Positions 16,226 to 26,716 are shown, counted from the stretch's first letter. The stretch: 64,000 nucleotides of DNA from an uncultured Pelagibacteraceae bacterium (GCA_902624455.1 CACNXQ010000002.1:207353-271352); one strand, 5' to 3'. Made by a program: numbers and translations. Notes: generated from the letters alone by a model not told the origin.

Positions 16226-16892
16226 CGCCCAACCTATTTTCAGCAAAGTTAACACTCATAACTATTAAAAAATTTATAAATAAGTATATTGATCCTGCTA
16301 CAAGAAAAATCTCTACGGGTGCATAAGTTTTAGATATTATTGTTCTCGCGATACCAGTAATTTCCATTAAGGTAATAATAGATATCAAAGAACTTGCCTT
16401 GACCATAAGTATTAATTCATTTCCGTATGCTGGCAGAGCCTGTCGGAAAGTGATGGGAAGAGTTACCTTCATAAAAGTCATAAACTTACTCATACCAAGT
16501 GCGTTAGAGGCTTCAAGGTAGCCTTTTGATACCGACATTATGCCTCCTCTTATAATTTCAGAAGAATACGCTCCAGTACTAATAGTAAGTGTAATTATTC
16601 CACACCAATATGGTTCTCTCAGGATTGGCCACAAAAAGCTCTCTCTTATGAATGAAAACTGGCCTAAACCATAATATACAAAATATAATTGAAGCAATAA
16701 TGGCGTACCCCTTATCAGATAAACAAAATAATATGCAGGTATAGATAAAATACCTCTACCTGATATTCTCATTAATGCCACTAAAATTGCGAGAATAAAG
16801 CCTAGTATTGTTGCGATTATTACTACTTGCAGTGTTAGTGGTATCCCTTGAATAATTTTAAAAAAAGACTCATACATCAATTCAAATCTCAT
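16212..16892 (-). CDS. Polar amino acid ABC transporter permease (HisM/ArtM type)
   Basis: 226 aa, five or so membrane segments. The N-terminal GIPLTLQVVIIATILGF and the coupling-helix EAA loop EASNALGMSKFMTFMKVTLP are typical of PAAT-family permeases. It would form a heterodimer with the upstream permease. Start ATG overlaps the stop of that gene (ATGA, 16889-16892). No ATP-binding subunit gene is adjacent. Confidence 0.92.
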   Translation of the reverse strand: MRFELMYESFFKIIQGIPLTLQVVIIATILGFILAILVALMRISGRGILSIPAYYFVYLIRGTPLLLQLYFVYYGLGQFSFIRESFLWPILREPYWCGIITLTISTGAYSSEIIRGGIMSVSKGYLEASNALGMSKFMTFMKVTLPITFRQALPAYGNELILMVKASSLISIITLMEITGIARTIISKTYAPVEIFLVAGSIYLFINFLIVMSVNFAENRLGVKNI

Positions 16893-17602
16893 GATGCAAT
16901 CCTTGTGACAAAGCCTTGTGAATATTTTTTCTCCGCTTTGTCAAAAAATATATTTGAAAGTCTTGTTATTAATAAATAAAGAATTATTGCTGCAGTGTAA
17001 AAAATGAATGGTTCATGAGTAGAACCAGCTGCTATTCTAGACTGTCTCATGATCTCAACTAGACCAGTCACACTTATTAGCGCCGTATCTTTAAGTGTAA
17101 TTTGCCAAACATTACCTATGCCTGGAAGAGCAATTCTTGCGACCTGAGGAAAAATTACCATCATGTTGAGAGGGTACGGTTTTAAGCCTAAAGTTTTTCC
17201 AGCTTCAAACTGTCCTTTAGGAACAGCATTAACTGCACCTCTAATTACTTCTGTTGAATAAGCGCCAGAGATGGCGCCGACTGCAATCGTTCCTATTGTA
17301 AAAGCATTCAGCTCAATATATCCGTTATAACCAAAAATTTTAGCAACATACATTACTGCGCCACTACCACCAAAAAAGAGAAGGTAGATAACTAGGAGTT
17401 CTGGAATTCCCCTTATTATTGTTGTGTAAATGTTAGCAATTAATTTAAGTAAAAATATGTTTGAAAGCTTACACGCTGCAAAGATTATTCCTATTACTAT
17501 GCCCAGTATCAAGGAAGAGGCACTAACTAAAACTGTCATCAATGCTCCCCTAAGCATCTCATCGCCCCATCCTTGTGAGCCTAATGAAAATAATTCAGTC
17601 AT
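16889..17602 (-). CDS. Polar amino acid ABC transporter permease (HisQ/ArtQ type)
   Basis: 237 aa. N-terminal WGDEMLRGALMTVLVSASSL, IIRGIPELLVIYLLFFGG and the EAA loop EAGKTLGLKPYPLNMMVIFP place it in the HisQ group of amino-acid importer permeases. It lies 67 bp downstream of the binding-protein gene, and that gap holds a strong hairpin terminator, so permease levels are probably set well below those of the binding protein. Confidence 0.92.
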   Translation of the reverse strand: MTELFSLGSQGWGDEMLRGALMTVLVSASSLILGIVIGIIFAACKLSNIFLLKLIANIYTTIIRGIPELLVIYLLFFGGSGAVMYVAKIFGYNGYIELNAFTIGTIAVGAISGAYSTEVIRGAVNAVPKGQFEAGKTLGLKPYPLNMMVIFPQVARIALPGIGNVWQITLKDTALISVTGLVEIMRQSRIAAGSTHEPFIFYTAAIILYLLITRLSNIFFDKAEKKYSQGFVTRIAS

Positions 17603-17612
17603 AGCTTATGCA

Positions 17613-17651
17613 TAAAAAAAACGGCCGCTTTGAGGGCAGGCCGTTTTTTTA
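17613..17651 (-). terminator. Bidirectional hairpin between binding protein and permease genes
   Basis: A GC-rich stem (AACGGCC paired with GGCCGTT) around a 12-nt loop is flanked by A and T runs on both sides, so it can end transcription in either direction. It follows the binding-protein stop codon. Partial termination here is the usual way binding-protein mRNA is kept in excess over permease mRNA. Confidence 0.8.
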
Positions 17652-17669
17652 TTAGTTTAACAAAAATTA

Positions 17670-18500
17670 TTATGGAGCAAGGTCTTTACCAAACCACTGC
17701 ATAGAAATTTTTGAAATAGTTCCATCTGCAGCTGCATCAGCAATAGCTTTATCAAACATTGCTTTTAGATCTGCATCACCTTGTCTAATTCCAGCTCCAA
17801 CTCCTTCTCCTAATAGACCACCAAAAACGTTCGGTCCAAAAGTTACAACGTTAGAACCGCCTGATGTTTCCATAAATGCCTCGGCAGTACCTACATCACA
17901 CAACATGGCATCGATTCTTCCTGCAGCTAGGTCAAGATTCATCTCATCTTGTGTAGGATAAACTTTAACATTTGAGTCTAAATACTTATTTGCAAAATCT
18001 TCATGAATAGTGGCAACAGTTACGCCAACATTCATTCCTTTCATTGCATTATTTAATGCGCTGATTGTTCCAGAAGTTGCACTTCCATCATCATCCAGGT
18101 TTAAATTCTTAGCTGATGAAAAAGTACTTAAAGGCGAATTGTTCAACGTAAAGAATCTCGCTGGCTCAGTCATGTATGCTTTCGAAAAACTAATTGTTTT
18201 TTTTCTTTCATCAGTCACTGACATTCCAGCCATAATCACGTCGTATTTGCCATTTACAAGCGCTGGAATAATTCCATCCCAATCTTGTTGTACAAAAGTA
18301 CATTCAGCATTCATTCGGTCACATAAATCGCGAGCCAAGTCCAATTCTGCACCAACTAAATTTCCTGATGCGTCAGTAAAGTTCCACGGCTCATAAGCTC
18401 CCTCAGTACCAATTCTTATCTTTGACCAGTCACCTGCTATAGCTAAAGATGAAAAAGAAAAAGAAATAAGAAATGCTAATATAATTTTTAAATTTCTCAC
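17670..18500 (-). CDS. Periplasmic amino-acid-binding protein of ABC importer (SBP family 3)
   Basis: 276 aa. A signal peptide of about 22 residues ends in LAIA before GDWSKIRIGTEG. The family-3 motif is seen as GAELDLARDLCDRMNAECTFV with the D/E-G-IIPAL-GKYD segment after it, and the ligand-binding AGMSVTDERKKTISFS. Similarity is to lysine/arginine/ornithine or histidine binders; the ligand is not certain. Translation starts at GTG (18498-18500) with a strong GGAGG seven bases upstream. A promoter lies just before it. Confidence 0.93.
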   Translation of the reverse strand: MRNLKIILAFLISFSFSSLAIAGDWSKIRIGTEGAYEPWNFTDASGNLVGAELDLARDLCDRMNAECTFVQQDWDGIIPALVNGKYDVIMAGMSVTDERKKTISFSKAYMTEPARFFTLNNSPLSTFSSAKNLNLDDDGSATSGTISALNNAMKGMNVGVTVATIHEDFANKYLDSNVKVYPTQDEMNLDLAAGRIDAMLCDVGTAEAFMETSGGSNVVTFGPNVFGGLLGEGVGAGIRQGDADLKAMFDKAIADAAADGTISKISMQWFGKDLAP

Positions 18501-18527
18501 TTAAATACCTCCAATTAGAAAAATAGG

Positions 18528-18557
18528 AGTATAGGTTCTCTTAAAAACACTAATCAA
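18528..18557 (-). promoter_or_regulatory. Promoter for the binding-protein gene
   Basis: On the minus strand a -35 like TTGATT (18552-18557) is separated by 18 nt from a -10 TATACT (18528-18533). Transcription would start near 18521, about 20 nt before the GTG start and its GGAGG site. Confidence 0.5.
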
Positions 18558-18596
18558 GCAAGTAAAATATTGAAATTTTTATAAAAAAAAGCCTCA

Positions 18597-20120
18597 TTAT
18601 GATAATTGATTTGCTAAATCTTCAAGAAGCTTATCAATCGTTAAATCTGAAGTTGAAACACCGAATATCTTTTTGTCAGGTCTGACTATAATGCTGCCTA
18701 CTTCTATTAATTCACTCAGAAAATCATTGCTATAAGAGTATTCAGAAAGGTTAATAAATTTTATTTTTAAATTTTGCAGAATTTCAGAGCCAGAAATTAG
18801 TTTTTCCTGATTTAAAATTTGATCAGAAACAATAGCGAATTTAAAGTCTATCATTTCATCCAATTCACATGTGACACCGTCTTTCATTAAGCTTACTTTA
18901 GGTAAGCGTTTAGTAAGGAGGGTATCGTCGATATCAGAATGATAAAGACCGTTTGATATCCATGATTGTGCTGCTACACTTTTATCACCAAATGCCTGCT
19001 CTCTCGCCTCAGGTGGAATAGACTCTTCAAATGAAATGTTTTTTTGATACGCTATTGACATAGAGTCTATTAATTGGCCTAGTGCTATTGAAGATTTTAT
19101 CGTTTCTTTTATCTGAGTAAGTCTTTCTGTTTCATAGGTTGCTAATATATTTGTTGAAAATTCACTACTGTATTGAAGTTTAATTTTCCATATTAAATTT
19201 AAAATATCTCTTATTCCGGTGTTGAAGTTATGTCCCGCATAAGGTGGAATTTTGTGTGCTGCATCTCCTGCTAAAAATAATCCATCAAATTTAATATTTT
19301 TGCAATAATATCCCCTAAAGTTTTTTACAAAGTAATTTAAAACAGAATATTGATCCTTCCCTAAAAAAGGCTTAAGCAATTCATCAATCATATCTTTAGT
19401 TGAAAATAGATTTTTATTTTCTCCTGCTAGTAACTGAAATTCAAATCTACATTTATTTTCAGATGTAACAATCTGTGTTGTTGGTCTTTTAGGATCACAT
19501 ACTTGTCTAAAGGCATTTTCTAAAATATTATTTTGACTTGTAACAAGGTCAACAATCAGCCAATCTTTATTATATTTTAAATCATCAATTTTTGTGGGAA
19601 ATTTTTTAATGACTGAATTTAGTTCGTCAAAAACTATTAAATAATGAGCTTTTAATTTTGTTAATTTATTGTCTAGTCTTAAATTTAATTCATAAATATT
19701 ATTGCTGTAATCGAAATTAATAAGCTCGGATTTTTCAGTAAAATAGGAGTTTGAGGAGTTAATAATTTTGGTATCAAGCGCTTCTCGTAATAAATTTTGG
19801 TTTACAAAATTAATTTGATTATAACCATTATGTGTTTTGGAAACCAAATTTCTTTGAATTACTTTTCCATTTGGAAGTATTAAATCAGTGAAATATGGAG
19901 AAAAAATATCTTCTCCAATATTTTCTAAGACTCCTATGGAATTCATCAGTCTCATAGTCTCATCATCAAGCATGAGTGAGTCATAATTTTTTGACTCATT
20001 TTCATTAGCTTTGATTAAAACTGTATCTAATTCATAATGCTGTGAAAGAACGGCACATACTTGACTCAAGGATCCTGAACCAATTATTGCTATGTCATAA
20101 ACTTTATTTAATGTACTCAT
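18597..20120 (-). CDS. Divergent PHBH/MhpA-type flavin monooxygenase
   Basis: 507 aa, the size of 3-(3-hydroxyphenyl)propionate hydroxylase-like enzymes. The C-terminal FAD motif is well kept (FLAGDAAHKIPPYAGHNFNTGIRD, written here in two parts: FLAGDAAH and PPYAG..NTGIRD), as is the following NLIWKI. The N-terminal Rossmann loop is degenerate: GSGSLS instead of GxGxxG. The DG fingerprint that normally reads CDGARS is replaced by FDELNS. It may be a monooxygenase with altered cofactor handling, or one drifting toward loss. It shares an 85-bp divergent promoter region with the amidinotransferase gene. Confidence 0.75.
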   Translation of the reverse strand: MSTLNKVYDIAIIGSGSLSQVCAVLSQHYELDTVLIKANENESKNYDSLMLDDETMRLMNSIGVLENIGEDIFSPYFTDLILPNGKVIQRNLVSKTHNGYNQINFVNQNLLREALDTKIINSSNSYFTEKSELINFDYSNNIYELNLRLDNKLTKLKAHYLIVFDELNSVIKKFPTKIDDLKYNKDWLIVDLVTSQNNILENAFRQVCDPKRPTTQIVTSENKCRFEFQLLAGENKNLFSTKDMIDELLKPFLGKDQYSVLNYFVKNFRGYYCKNIKFDGLFLAGDAAHKIPPYAGHNFNTGIRDILNLIWKIKLQYSSEFSTNILATYETERLTQIKETIKSSIALGQLIDSMSIAYQKNISFEESIPPEAREQAFGDKSVAAQSWISNGLYHSDIDDTLLTKRLPKVSLMKDGVTCELDEMIDFKFAIVSDQILNQEKLISGSEILQNLKIKFINLSEYSYSNDFLSELIEVGSIIVRPDKKIFGVSTSDLTIDKLLEDLANQLS

Positions 20121-20205
20121 TATCGGTGTTTATGATGGAAATTGCTTGACTATTACTTTTAATTTAGCTTCAATTCAAGCTTAATTTAAATTCAATTCTA
20201 TTAGC

Positions 20206-21312
20206 ATGACTAAAATTGTAAATTCTTGGAATGAGTGGGATCCTCTTAAGCATGTTATTGTAGGAAGGGCAGATGGTTGTTGTATTCCACCTGTAGAACC
20301 TGCTATGGCACCTAAAGTGCCTGAGGAAAGTGATATGGCAGGCAAATATGGTCCTAGACCCCCGGAGACAATTGAAATAGCAAATGAGCAATTGGATAAC
20401 TTTAGCAAAATGCTAGAAGGAAGAGGAATTAAAGTAGATAGACCTACGCCTATAGACTTTAATCAAAAAATTGCTACTCCTGATTGGGAAATTGGAACGA
20501 TGTTTGGTTGTATGCCTCCTCGTGATGTTATTCTTACTTTAGGATCCGAAATGCTTGAAGCTACAATGTCATTCCGATCTAGATGGTTTGAATACCTATG
20601 CTACCGTCCATTGTTACAAAAATATTTCAATGAAGATCCTGACATGAAATGGGAAACAGCTCCTAAACCGAGATTAACTGAGAAATCTTATCGTAAAGAT
20701 TATCTTAATGATGAAATTACTCTAGATGAAAGATATGAATGGGTCGCAAAAAAAGAATTTGTTACAACTGAGGAAGAGCCTCTTTTTGATGCTGCAGATG
20801 TGTTAAGAATGGGCAAAGATTTATTCATTCAACATGGATTTACAACTAATCGAAAAGGTATTGAATGGATAAGTCGTCACTTCCCTGATCAAAGAATTCA
20901 TATACTTAATTTTCCTGGCGATCCCTTTCCTACCCACATTGATGCAACTTTTACTCCTTTGAGGCCTGGTTTAATGCTTAATAATCCTGAGAGAAAATTG
21001 CCGGAGGAACAAAGAAAAATATTTTATGACAATGATTGGGAAATTATTGATGCTGCTCAGCCTGCACATAATTCACCGCCTCCGCTTTGTTATTCTAGTG
21101 TTTGGCTTAGTATGAATGTACTTATGCTAGACCCAAAAACTGTATGTGTCGAGGAGAGCGAGGTTTATCAAATGGATCAGTTTGATAAGCTAAATTTTGA
21201 GGTAATACCTGTACCTTTTAGAGATGCTTATCCTTTTGGTGGTGCATTACATTGTGCAACTACAGATGTATATAGAGAAGGATCAAGAGAAGATTATTTT
21301 CCTAAACAATAA
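20206..21312 (+). CDS. Glycine amidinotransferase-like enzyme (AGAT family)
   Basis: 368 aa. The sequence follows eukaryotic arginine:glycine amidinotransferase closely over its C-terminal two thirds. FDAAD contains the catalytic Asp (D195), THIDATF the catalytic His (H244, the same 49-residue spacing as in human AGAT) and GGALHCATTDV the nucleophilic Cys (C350). WLSMNVLMLD is also shared. The enzyme should move the amidino group from arginine to an amine acceptor. Glycine (giving guanidinoacetate) is likely, but taurine, beta-alanine or a secondary-metabolite amine cannot be excluded. It abuts rodA on the other strand without a spacer. Confidence 0.9.
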   Translation: MTKIVNSWNEWDPLKHVIVGRADGCCIPPVEPAMAPKVPEESDMAGKYGPRPPETIEIANEQLDNFSKMLEGRGIKVDRPTPIDFNQKIATPDWEIGTMFGCMPPRDVILTLGSEMLEATMSFRSRWFEYLCYRPLLQKYFNEDPDMKWETAPKPRLTEKSYRKDYLNDEITLDERYEWVAKKEFVTTEEEPLFDAADVLRMGKDLFIQHGFTTNRKGIEWISRHFPDQRIHILNFPGDPFPTHIDATFTPLRPGLMLNNPERKLPEEQRKIFYDNDWEIIDAAQPAHNSPPPLCYSSVWLSMNVLMLDPKTVCVEESEVYQMDQFDKLNFEVIPVPFRDAYPFGGALHCATTDVYREGSREDYFPKQ

Positions 21313-22452
21313 TTAAATAATGCTTCCCCTCGGCAGAATTGATTTTTGATGAATATAACAGTTCATTAACAAAGCAAATCCCATCATTACTGCAAGCATT
21401 GCGCTACCTCCGTAGGAAATAAATGGAAGTGGAACCCCTACAACCGGTAAGAGTCCTGTAACCATTCCAATATTTACAAACATATATATAAAAAAGACTG
21501 TGCAAATACCAAGAGATAAGAACTTACCAAAAAGACTGCGTGATAGTAAAGACATTCTAATACCTACTAAAACTACTAACATATAAATAGATAATAAAAA
21601 GATTGATCCAAAAAAACCAAATTCTTCTCCATACATTGTAAAAATAAAATCCGTCTGCATTTCAGGTAAAAAATTCAAGTGACTTTGCGTTCCTGCCATA
21701 TAACCTTTTCCAAACATACTTCCTGATCCAAGTGCAATCTTGGATTGCAATATATGATAACCATGACCAAGAGGATCTCTCTCAGGGTTAAAAAAGGTTA
21801 ATACTCTCTCTTTTTGATAATCCCTTAGAAATTGCCAGAGCAGAGGTAAACTTAATATTGCACCAATACAGCCAGCTATAAAGAACTTATAATTAATTCC
21901 TACTATCCAAAGTACACTTAAACCACACAAAAAAATTATTACTGCAGTTCCTAAATCAGGCTGCGTAGAAACTATAGCTACAGGTATTAAAATGATTAAG
22001 AGAGGTATAAATAAGTTATGAATAAATCCTTTTTCCTCATCGTGAATTGTATGGAAGTACTTTGCTAAAGCTAATATTAAAGTATATTTTACAAACTCTG
22101 ATGGCTGAAGACTAATTCCAGCAATACTTATCCATCTAGTAGCACCATTGCTCTCAATACCAAAAAATTTTACAAAAATTAGAGATAAAATGCTTAAAGC
22201 AAAAATTAAATAAGCTAATCTAAAATAAATTTTGATGTCAATAAATATTAAGACGAAAAAGATAAATAAACTTATGGAGAATCTTATTAAGTGACTCATA
22301 GGCCAACTTTCGAAATTACCACCAGCAACACTATATAGAGAAGTAAAACCAATTGAAAAAAGTATTAAAATAAGAAATAGGAAAAAATAATTTATTCGAG
22401 ATACTTTTTCAAAAAAAGTTAGATTGCCTGTATTGTCATATTTACTAAACAT
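21313..22452 (-). CDS. rodA: Rod-shape SEDS peptidoglycan glycosyltransferase RodA
   Basis: 379 aa polytopic membrane protein with about ten segments. SEDS landmarks are present: RWISIAGISLQPSEFVK, STQPDLGTAVII, the HFLPEMQTDFIF loop (here LNFLPEMQTDFIFT) and the C-terminal VGVPLPFISYGGSAML. RodA polymerises lipid II with PBP2 in the elongasome. Last gene of the mre-mrd operon; start overlaps the mrdA stop by 8 nt. Distinguished from FtsW at 54.5 kb by its place next to mrdA. Confidence 0.95.
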   Translation of the reverse strand: MFSKYDNTGNLTFFEKVSRINYFFLFLILILFSIGFTSLYSVAGGNFESWPMSHLIRFSISLFIFFVLIFIDIKIYFRLAYLIFALSILSLIFVKFFGIESNGATRWISIAGISLQPSEFVKYTLILALAKYFHTIHDEEKGFIHNLFIPLLIILIPVAIVSTQPDLGTAVIIFLCGLSVLWIVGINYKFFIAGCIGAILSLPLLWQFLRDYQKERVLTFFNPERDPLGHGYHILQSKIALGSGSMFGKGYMAGTQSHLNFLPEMQTDFIFTMYGEEFGFFGSIFLLSIYMLVVLVGIRMSLLSRSLFGKFLSLGICTVFFIYMFVNIGMVTGLLPVVGVPLPFISYGGSAMLAVMMGFALLMNCYIHQKSILPRGSII

Positions 22453-24316
22453 TAATTAAATTTTTTCTCTTCAAGTTAACTTTACTTTTAAATATATATT
22501 TCATTATTTTTGATGCTATAGGAGCCGCTGATCCAGATCCACTGCCACCATGCTCAACTATGACAGAAATTGAATAGGTAGGTTTTTCGATTGGTCCGTA
22601 TCCAATAAATAATCCATGATCCCTCATTTCCCATGGAAGATCTTTGTTTTTGATTATTCCATCTTCTCTCTCCTTTGATGATATAACTCTTACCTGAGAA
22701 GTGCCTGTCTTGCCTCCCATTTTATATTTACCAGTAATTCTTGATCCATATGATGTTCCATTTACTGAGTTGGTTGCATCATCTAGTGCTTTCTGTACTA
22801 TTTTAATATGTCTTTTGCTTGCTAGATTAATCTCATCATTCTCAGATGAAATCTGATTTCCATATACAATATGGGGGTTAATTTTCTTACCACCATTAAC
22901 CAATTGTGCTAAAGCAAGACTTAATTGCGCTGCGGTTGCTAAAAAGTAACCCTGGCCTATGCCCGCCGACAATGTCTCACCCACCATCCACGAAGTACCT
23001 AGTGTCTCCTTTTTCCATGATTTATTCGGAACTAAACCATTACTTTCTTCAATAAATTCATTAAAAACCTGTTTACCTAAACCAAACCTTTTGCAAACTT
23101 CAGCTATTTTGTTAATTCCAATTTCGCGCGCTATTTGGTAAAAGTAAACATCGCATGATACTTTAATGGCTTCGTTTAAATCAACATTACCATGCCCTTG
23201 TTTTTTCCAACAATGAAAGGTTTTTACTCCACTCTCAAGACTTTTGTCTGCTATCTCATGTTTTCCATTACAAAAAATGGTTTTACTCTCTGAGATGCCG
23301 GCTTCCAGTGCCGCAATTGCAACAAATGGTTTTATAGTTGACCCAGGCGGGTATTGATTAGAAATTGATTTATTAATTAGCGGTTTATATCTGTCATTAT
23401 TTAATTTTTCCCACTTTGAATTTGAAATAGTAGCTGAAAATAAATTAGGATCATATGAAGGAGATGTTACTAATGCAGAGCACTCTCCAGTTAACACATT
23501 AGTAACCGACACACAGCCACTTTGACCATCTAGTGCTTTATAGCAAAAATCTTGTAATTCAGAATCTATTGTTAATTGAATATTTTTTCCCTGAATACTA
23601 TCGATTCTTGATAATTCTCTTATTTCTCTCCCTTGGGAATTTACTTCAACATTTTTAGTACCTATTAAACCTCTAAGCTTTACGTCATTAGCCTTCTCAA
23701 TTCCTATTTTTCCTGATTTTGCATTATAGATTTTCGAAAGAGGATTATTAGTTTTTTCATCTTTAGTAATTGGTGCTATGTATCCAATTAAATGTGAATG
23801 AGACTCTCCTGCTGTGTAAGATCTTTTAGTCCCTATCCTTGGAAAAATGCCATCAAGCTTATGAAGATTGGCATTCAACTTTGAAAACTCCTCCCATGTG
23901 AGCTCACTAACTAAGTTTATAGGAACAAACTTTTTATGAGACATTGCTTTTTCATAAATTTTATCTTTATCAAATTTTTTATTAGCAAGTATTTTTTCAA
24001 ACGTTTCTAAAGATTGCATCAAGTCTTTAGACTCTTCTCTTATTAATACTACTTGATATTTTTCTATATTTGTAGCGATAGCATTCCCTTGGATATCGTA
24101 AATGATACCCCTGTTTGGCTCTATTAGTCTTTGTGTAATTCTATTTTTATCAGACAATGATTGATAGTTTTCGCTTTCAAAGATTTGAAGATAAGCTAAT
24201 CGTGATGCAAGAATGCCAAAAATACCAACCTTGCCAATTGTTAAAAGTGCAGATCGTCTGTTAATTAAATTTTCTGTGTCGTATTTTTTAAATATGAAAT
24301 CTTTAGATTTACTCAT
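22445..24316 (-). CDS. mrdA: Penicillin-binding protein 2 (elongation transpeptidase)
   Basis: 623 aa from the ATG at 24316, chosen because it overlaps the mreD stop by 8 nt in the same pattern as other pairs here; a TTG at 24328 would add four residues. One N-terminal membrane segment, a pedestal domain, then the transpeptidase domain with STIK (in PPGSTIKPF), SCD in the second motif and KTGTSQ in the third. Class B PBP that cross-links peptidoglycan with RodA during rod elongation. Its partner rodA follows directly. Confidence 0.95.
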   Translation of the reverse strand: MSKSKDFIFKKYDTENLINRRSALLTIGKVGIFGILASRLAYLQIFESENYQSLSDKNRITQRLIEPNRGIIYDIQGNAIATNIEKYQVVLIREESKDLMQSLETFEKILANKKFDKDKIYEKAMSHKKFVPINLVSELTWEEFSKLNANLHKLDGIFPRIGTKRSYTAGESHSHLIGYIAPITKDEKTNNPLSKIYNAKSGKIGIEKANDVKLRGLIGTKNVEVNSQGREIRELSRIDSIQGKNIQLTIDSELQDFCYKALDGQSGCVSVTNVLTGECSALVTSPSYDPNLFSATISNSKWEKLNNDRYKPLINKSISNQYPPGSTIKPFVAIAALEAGISESKTIFCNGKHEIADKSLESGVKTFHCWKKQGHGNVDLNEAIKVSCDVYFYQIAREIGINKIAEVCKRFGLGKQVFNEFIEESNGLVPNKSWKKETLGTSWMVGETLSAGIGQGYFLATAAQLSLALAQLVNGGKKINPHIVYGNQISSENDEINLASKRHIKIVQKALDDATNSVNGTSYGSRITGKYKMGGKTGTSQVRVISSKEREDGIIKNKDLPWEMRDHGLFIGYGPIEKPTYSISVIVEHGGSGSGSAAPIASKIMKYIFKSKVNLKRKNLINV

Positions 24317-24806
24317 ACATTTTTTCAATTTGTTTCATAATAAAATTAAATGGCTGAAAAAGAATTATTGTAATTAAAATTGGAGTAATTTCATAAAAAA
24401 TATTTAAGCTTGTTTGATAATTAACTGTCAGATAAATATAATTAAAAAAGAAAATAGAAAAAGAGCCAGCAACAAAAGTAATGAATGGTGTATGTTTGAT
24501 ATCATATAAACCAAAGTATTTGACTAGTTCTTTTAAGAATATAAAAAAAAGAAATATTGAACTGGAATAACCCAAAGAATTACCAATCAAAATATCCTGG
24601 TAGACTCCGATAAAAAAAATAATAATCGGAAGTGATAGATCAAATTTCTTATCAGAGTATAAAAATACTAATAAACTTAACAGATAGGTGAGGTTTATAA
24701 AAATTCCTGTGTTTATTACATTATGCGATACTATCAAGAAGACCAAAAAATAAAAAATTGATCGGTATCCTATTATTGAAAAATATCTCATAAGAAAATT
24801 AATCAA
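24309..24806 (-). CDS. mreD: Rod shape-determining membrane protein MreD
   Basis: 165 aa, almost entirely hydrophobic with about five membrane segments and the GVYQDILIGNSLGYSS segment typical of MreD (the D-x-L-G region). Identification rests on that motif and on its place between mreC and mrdA. It overlaps the mreC stop and the mrdA start by 8 nt each. Confidence 0.85.
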   Translation of the reverse strand: MINFLMRYFSIIGYRSIFYFLVFLIVSHNVINTGIFINLTYLLSLLVFLYSDKKFDLSLPIIIFFIGVYQDILIGNSLGYSSSIFLFFIFLKELVKYFGLYDIKHTPFITFVAGSFSIFFFNYIYLTVNYQTSLNIFYEITPILITIILFQPFNFIMKQIEKMYE

Positions 24807-25635
24807 ATAATTTATTAACTATAAGGGCTCTTACGTAATTTAATTTATCTATGTCTTCACTCAATTCAACCTCAACTATATCTTCATTTTTGCTTATCAC
24901 GCGCCCAACAATTAGAAATGGGGGGAAAACTCCCCCTTTACCAGAGGTCATCACTAAATCACCAATGTTGATTTTGCTCAATTCATTGACAAAGTGAACG
25001 GAAGGGCTGCCTTTACTGTTTCCAATAAGTATACCTTGATGACCGTTATCAGATATTAAGACAGGGACTCTGCTGCTTACATCAGTAATAAATAATATGC
25101 GTGAAGTTTCATTATTTGCTTCAGATATTCTTCCCACAATACCTTTTTCTCCAATTATTGGTAAATCAATTTGCAATCCCATCGATTTTCCGGCGTTTAT
25201 AAAAGCATTTTCCGAGAATTGATCAGTGAAATTGCCTGTTATTCTTGCTGTAACATAATTATATTCAATATCGTTTGATAGATTTAGTAGCTTTTCATAT
25301 TCCATTACTTTCATTTTAAGTGAAATAATTTTTTGAAAATTTGAAGTTTCACTTAATTTTTCTTTGTTGTAACTTTCAAGATCATCATAAACCTTTTTAA
25401 CTTTAATTATCTTTTCAATTCCATTACTTGCCATGTTCACAGGAGTGCTCACAAAAGATGATATTTTTAAAATTGGTTCTGCCGTAAGTTTTGTGAGCGT
25501 ATCTTGTATGCTTGGATTTTTAATATTAATAAAAATGAAAATTATTGAAAAAACTAATATGAAGAAAAGGAAGTATAGATAGCTCGATCTTGAATTAAAT
25601 ATTTTTTTGTATTGGGAATATTTTGAAACCCTCAT
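24799..25635 (-). CDS. mreC: Rod shape-determining protein MreC
   Basis: 278 aa, bitopic. A membrane segment at about residues 19-38 is followed by a coiled-coil stretch (around 75-115) and a beta-rich periplasmic domain with ARITGNF, GKSMGLQIDLPIIGEKGIVGRI (seen in parts), LITDVSSRVPV and GDLVMTSGKGGVFPP. MreC links MreB to PBP2 in the elongasome. It lies 21 nt after mreB. Confidence 0.93.
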   Translation of the reverse strand: MRVSKYSQYKKIFNSRSSYLYFLFFILVFSIIFIFINIKNPSIQDTLTKLTAEPILKISSFVSTPVNMASNGIEKIIKVKKVYDDLESYNKEKLSETSNFQKIISLKMKVMEYEKLLNLSNDIEYNYVTARITGNFTDQFSENAFINAGKSMGLQIDLPIIGEKGIVGRISEANNETSRILFITDVSSRVPVLISDNGHQGILIGNSKGSPSVHFVNELSKINIGDLVMTSGKGGVFPPFLIVGRVISKNEDIVEVELSEDIDKLNYVRALIVNKLFD

Positions 25636-25656
25636 GATCTTATCCTTGGCAATTAA

Positions 25657-26712
<1,056 letters not shown>

Positions 26713-26716
26713 TCAG

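Noticed and set aside
18010..18396. 128-codon open frame on the plus strand
   Set aside because: It is antisense to the well-identified amino-acid-binding protein and has no family resemblance.
24317..24328. TTG start for mrdA giving four extra residues
   Set aside because: The ATG at 24316 gives the 8-nt overlap with mreD found at other junctions here and avoids a rare start codon.
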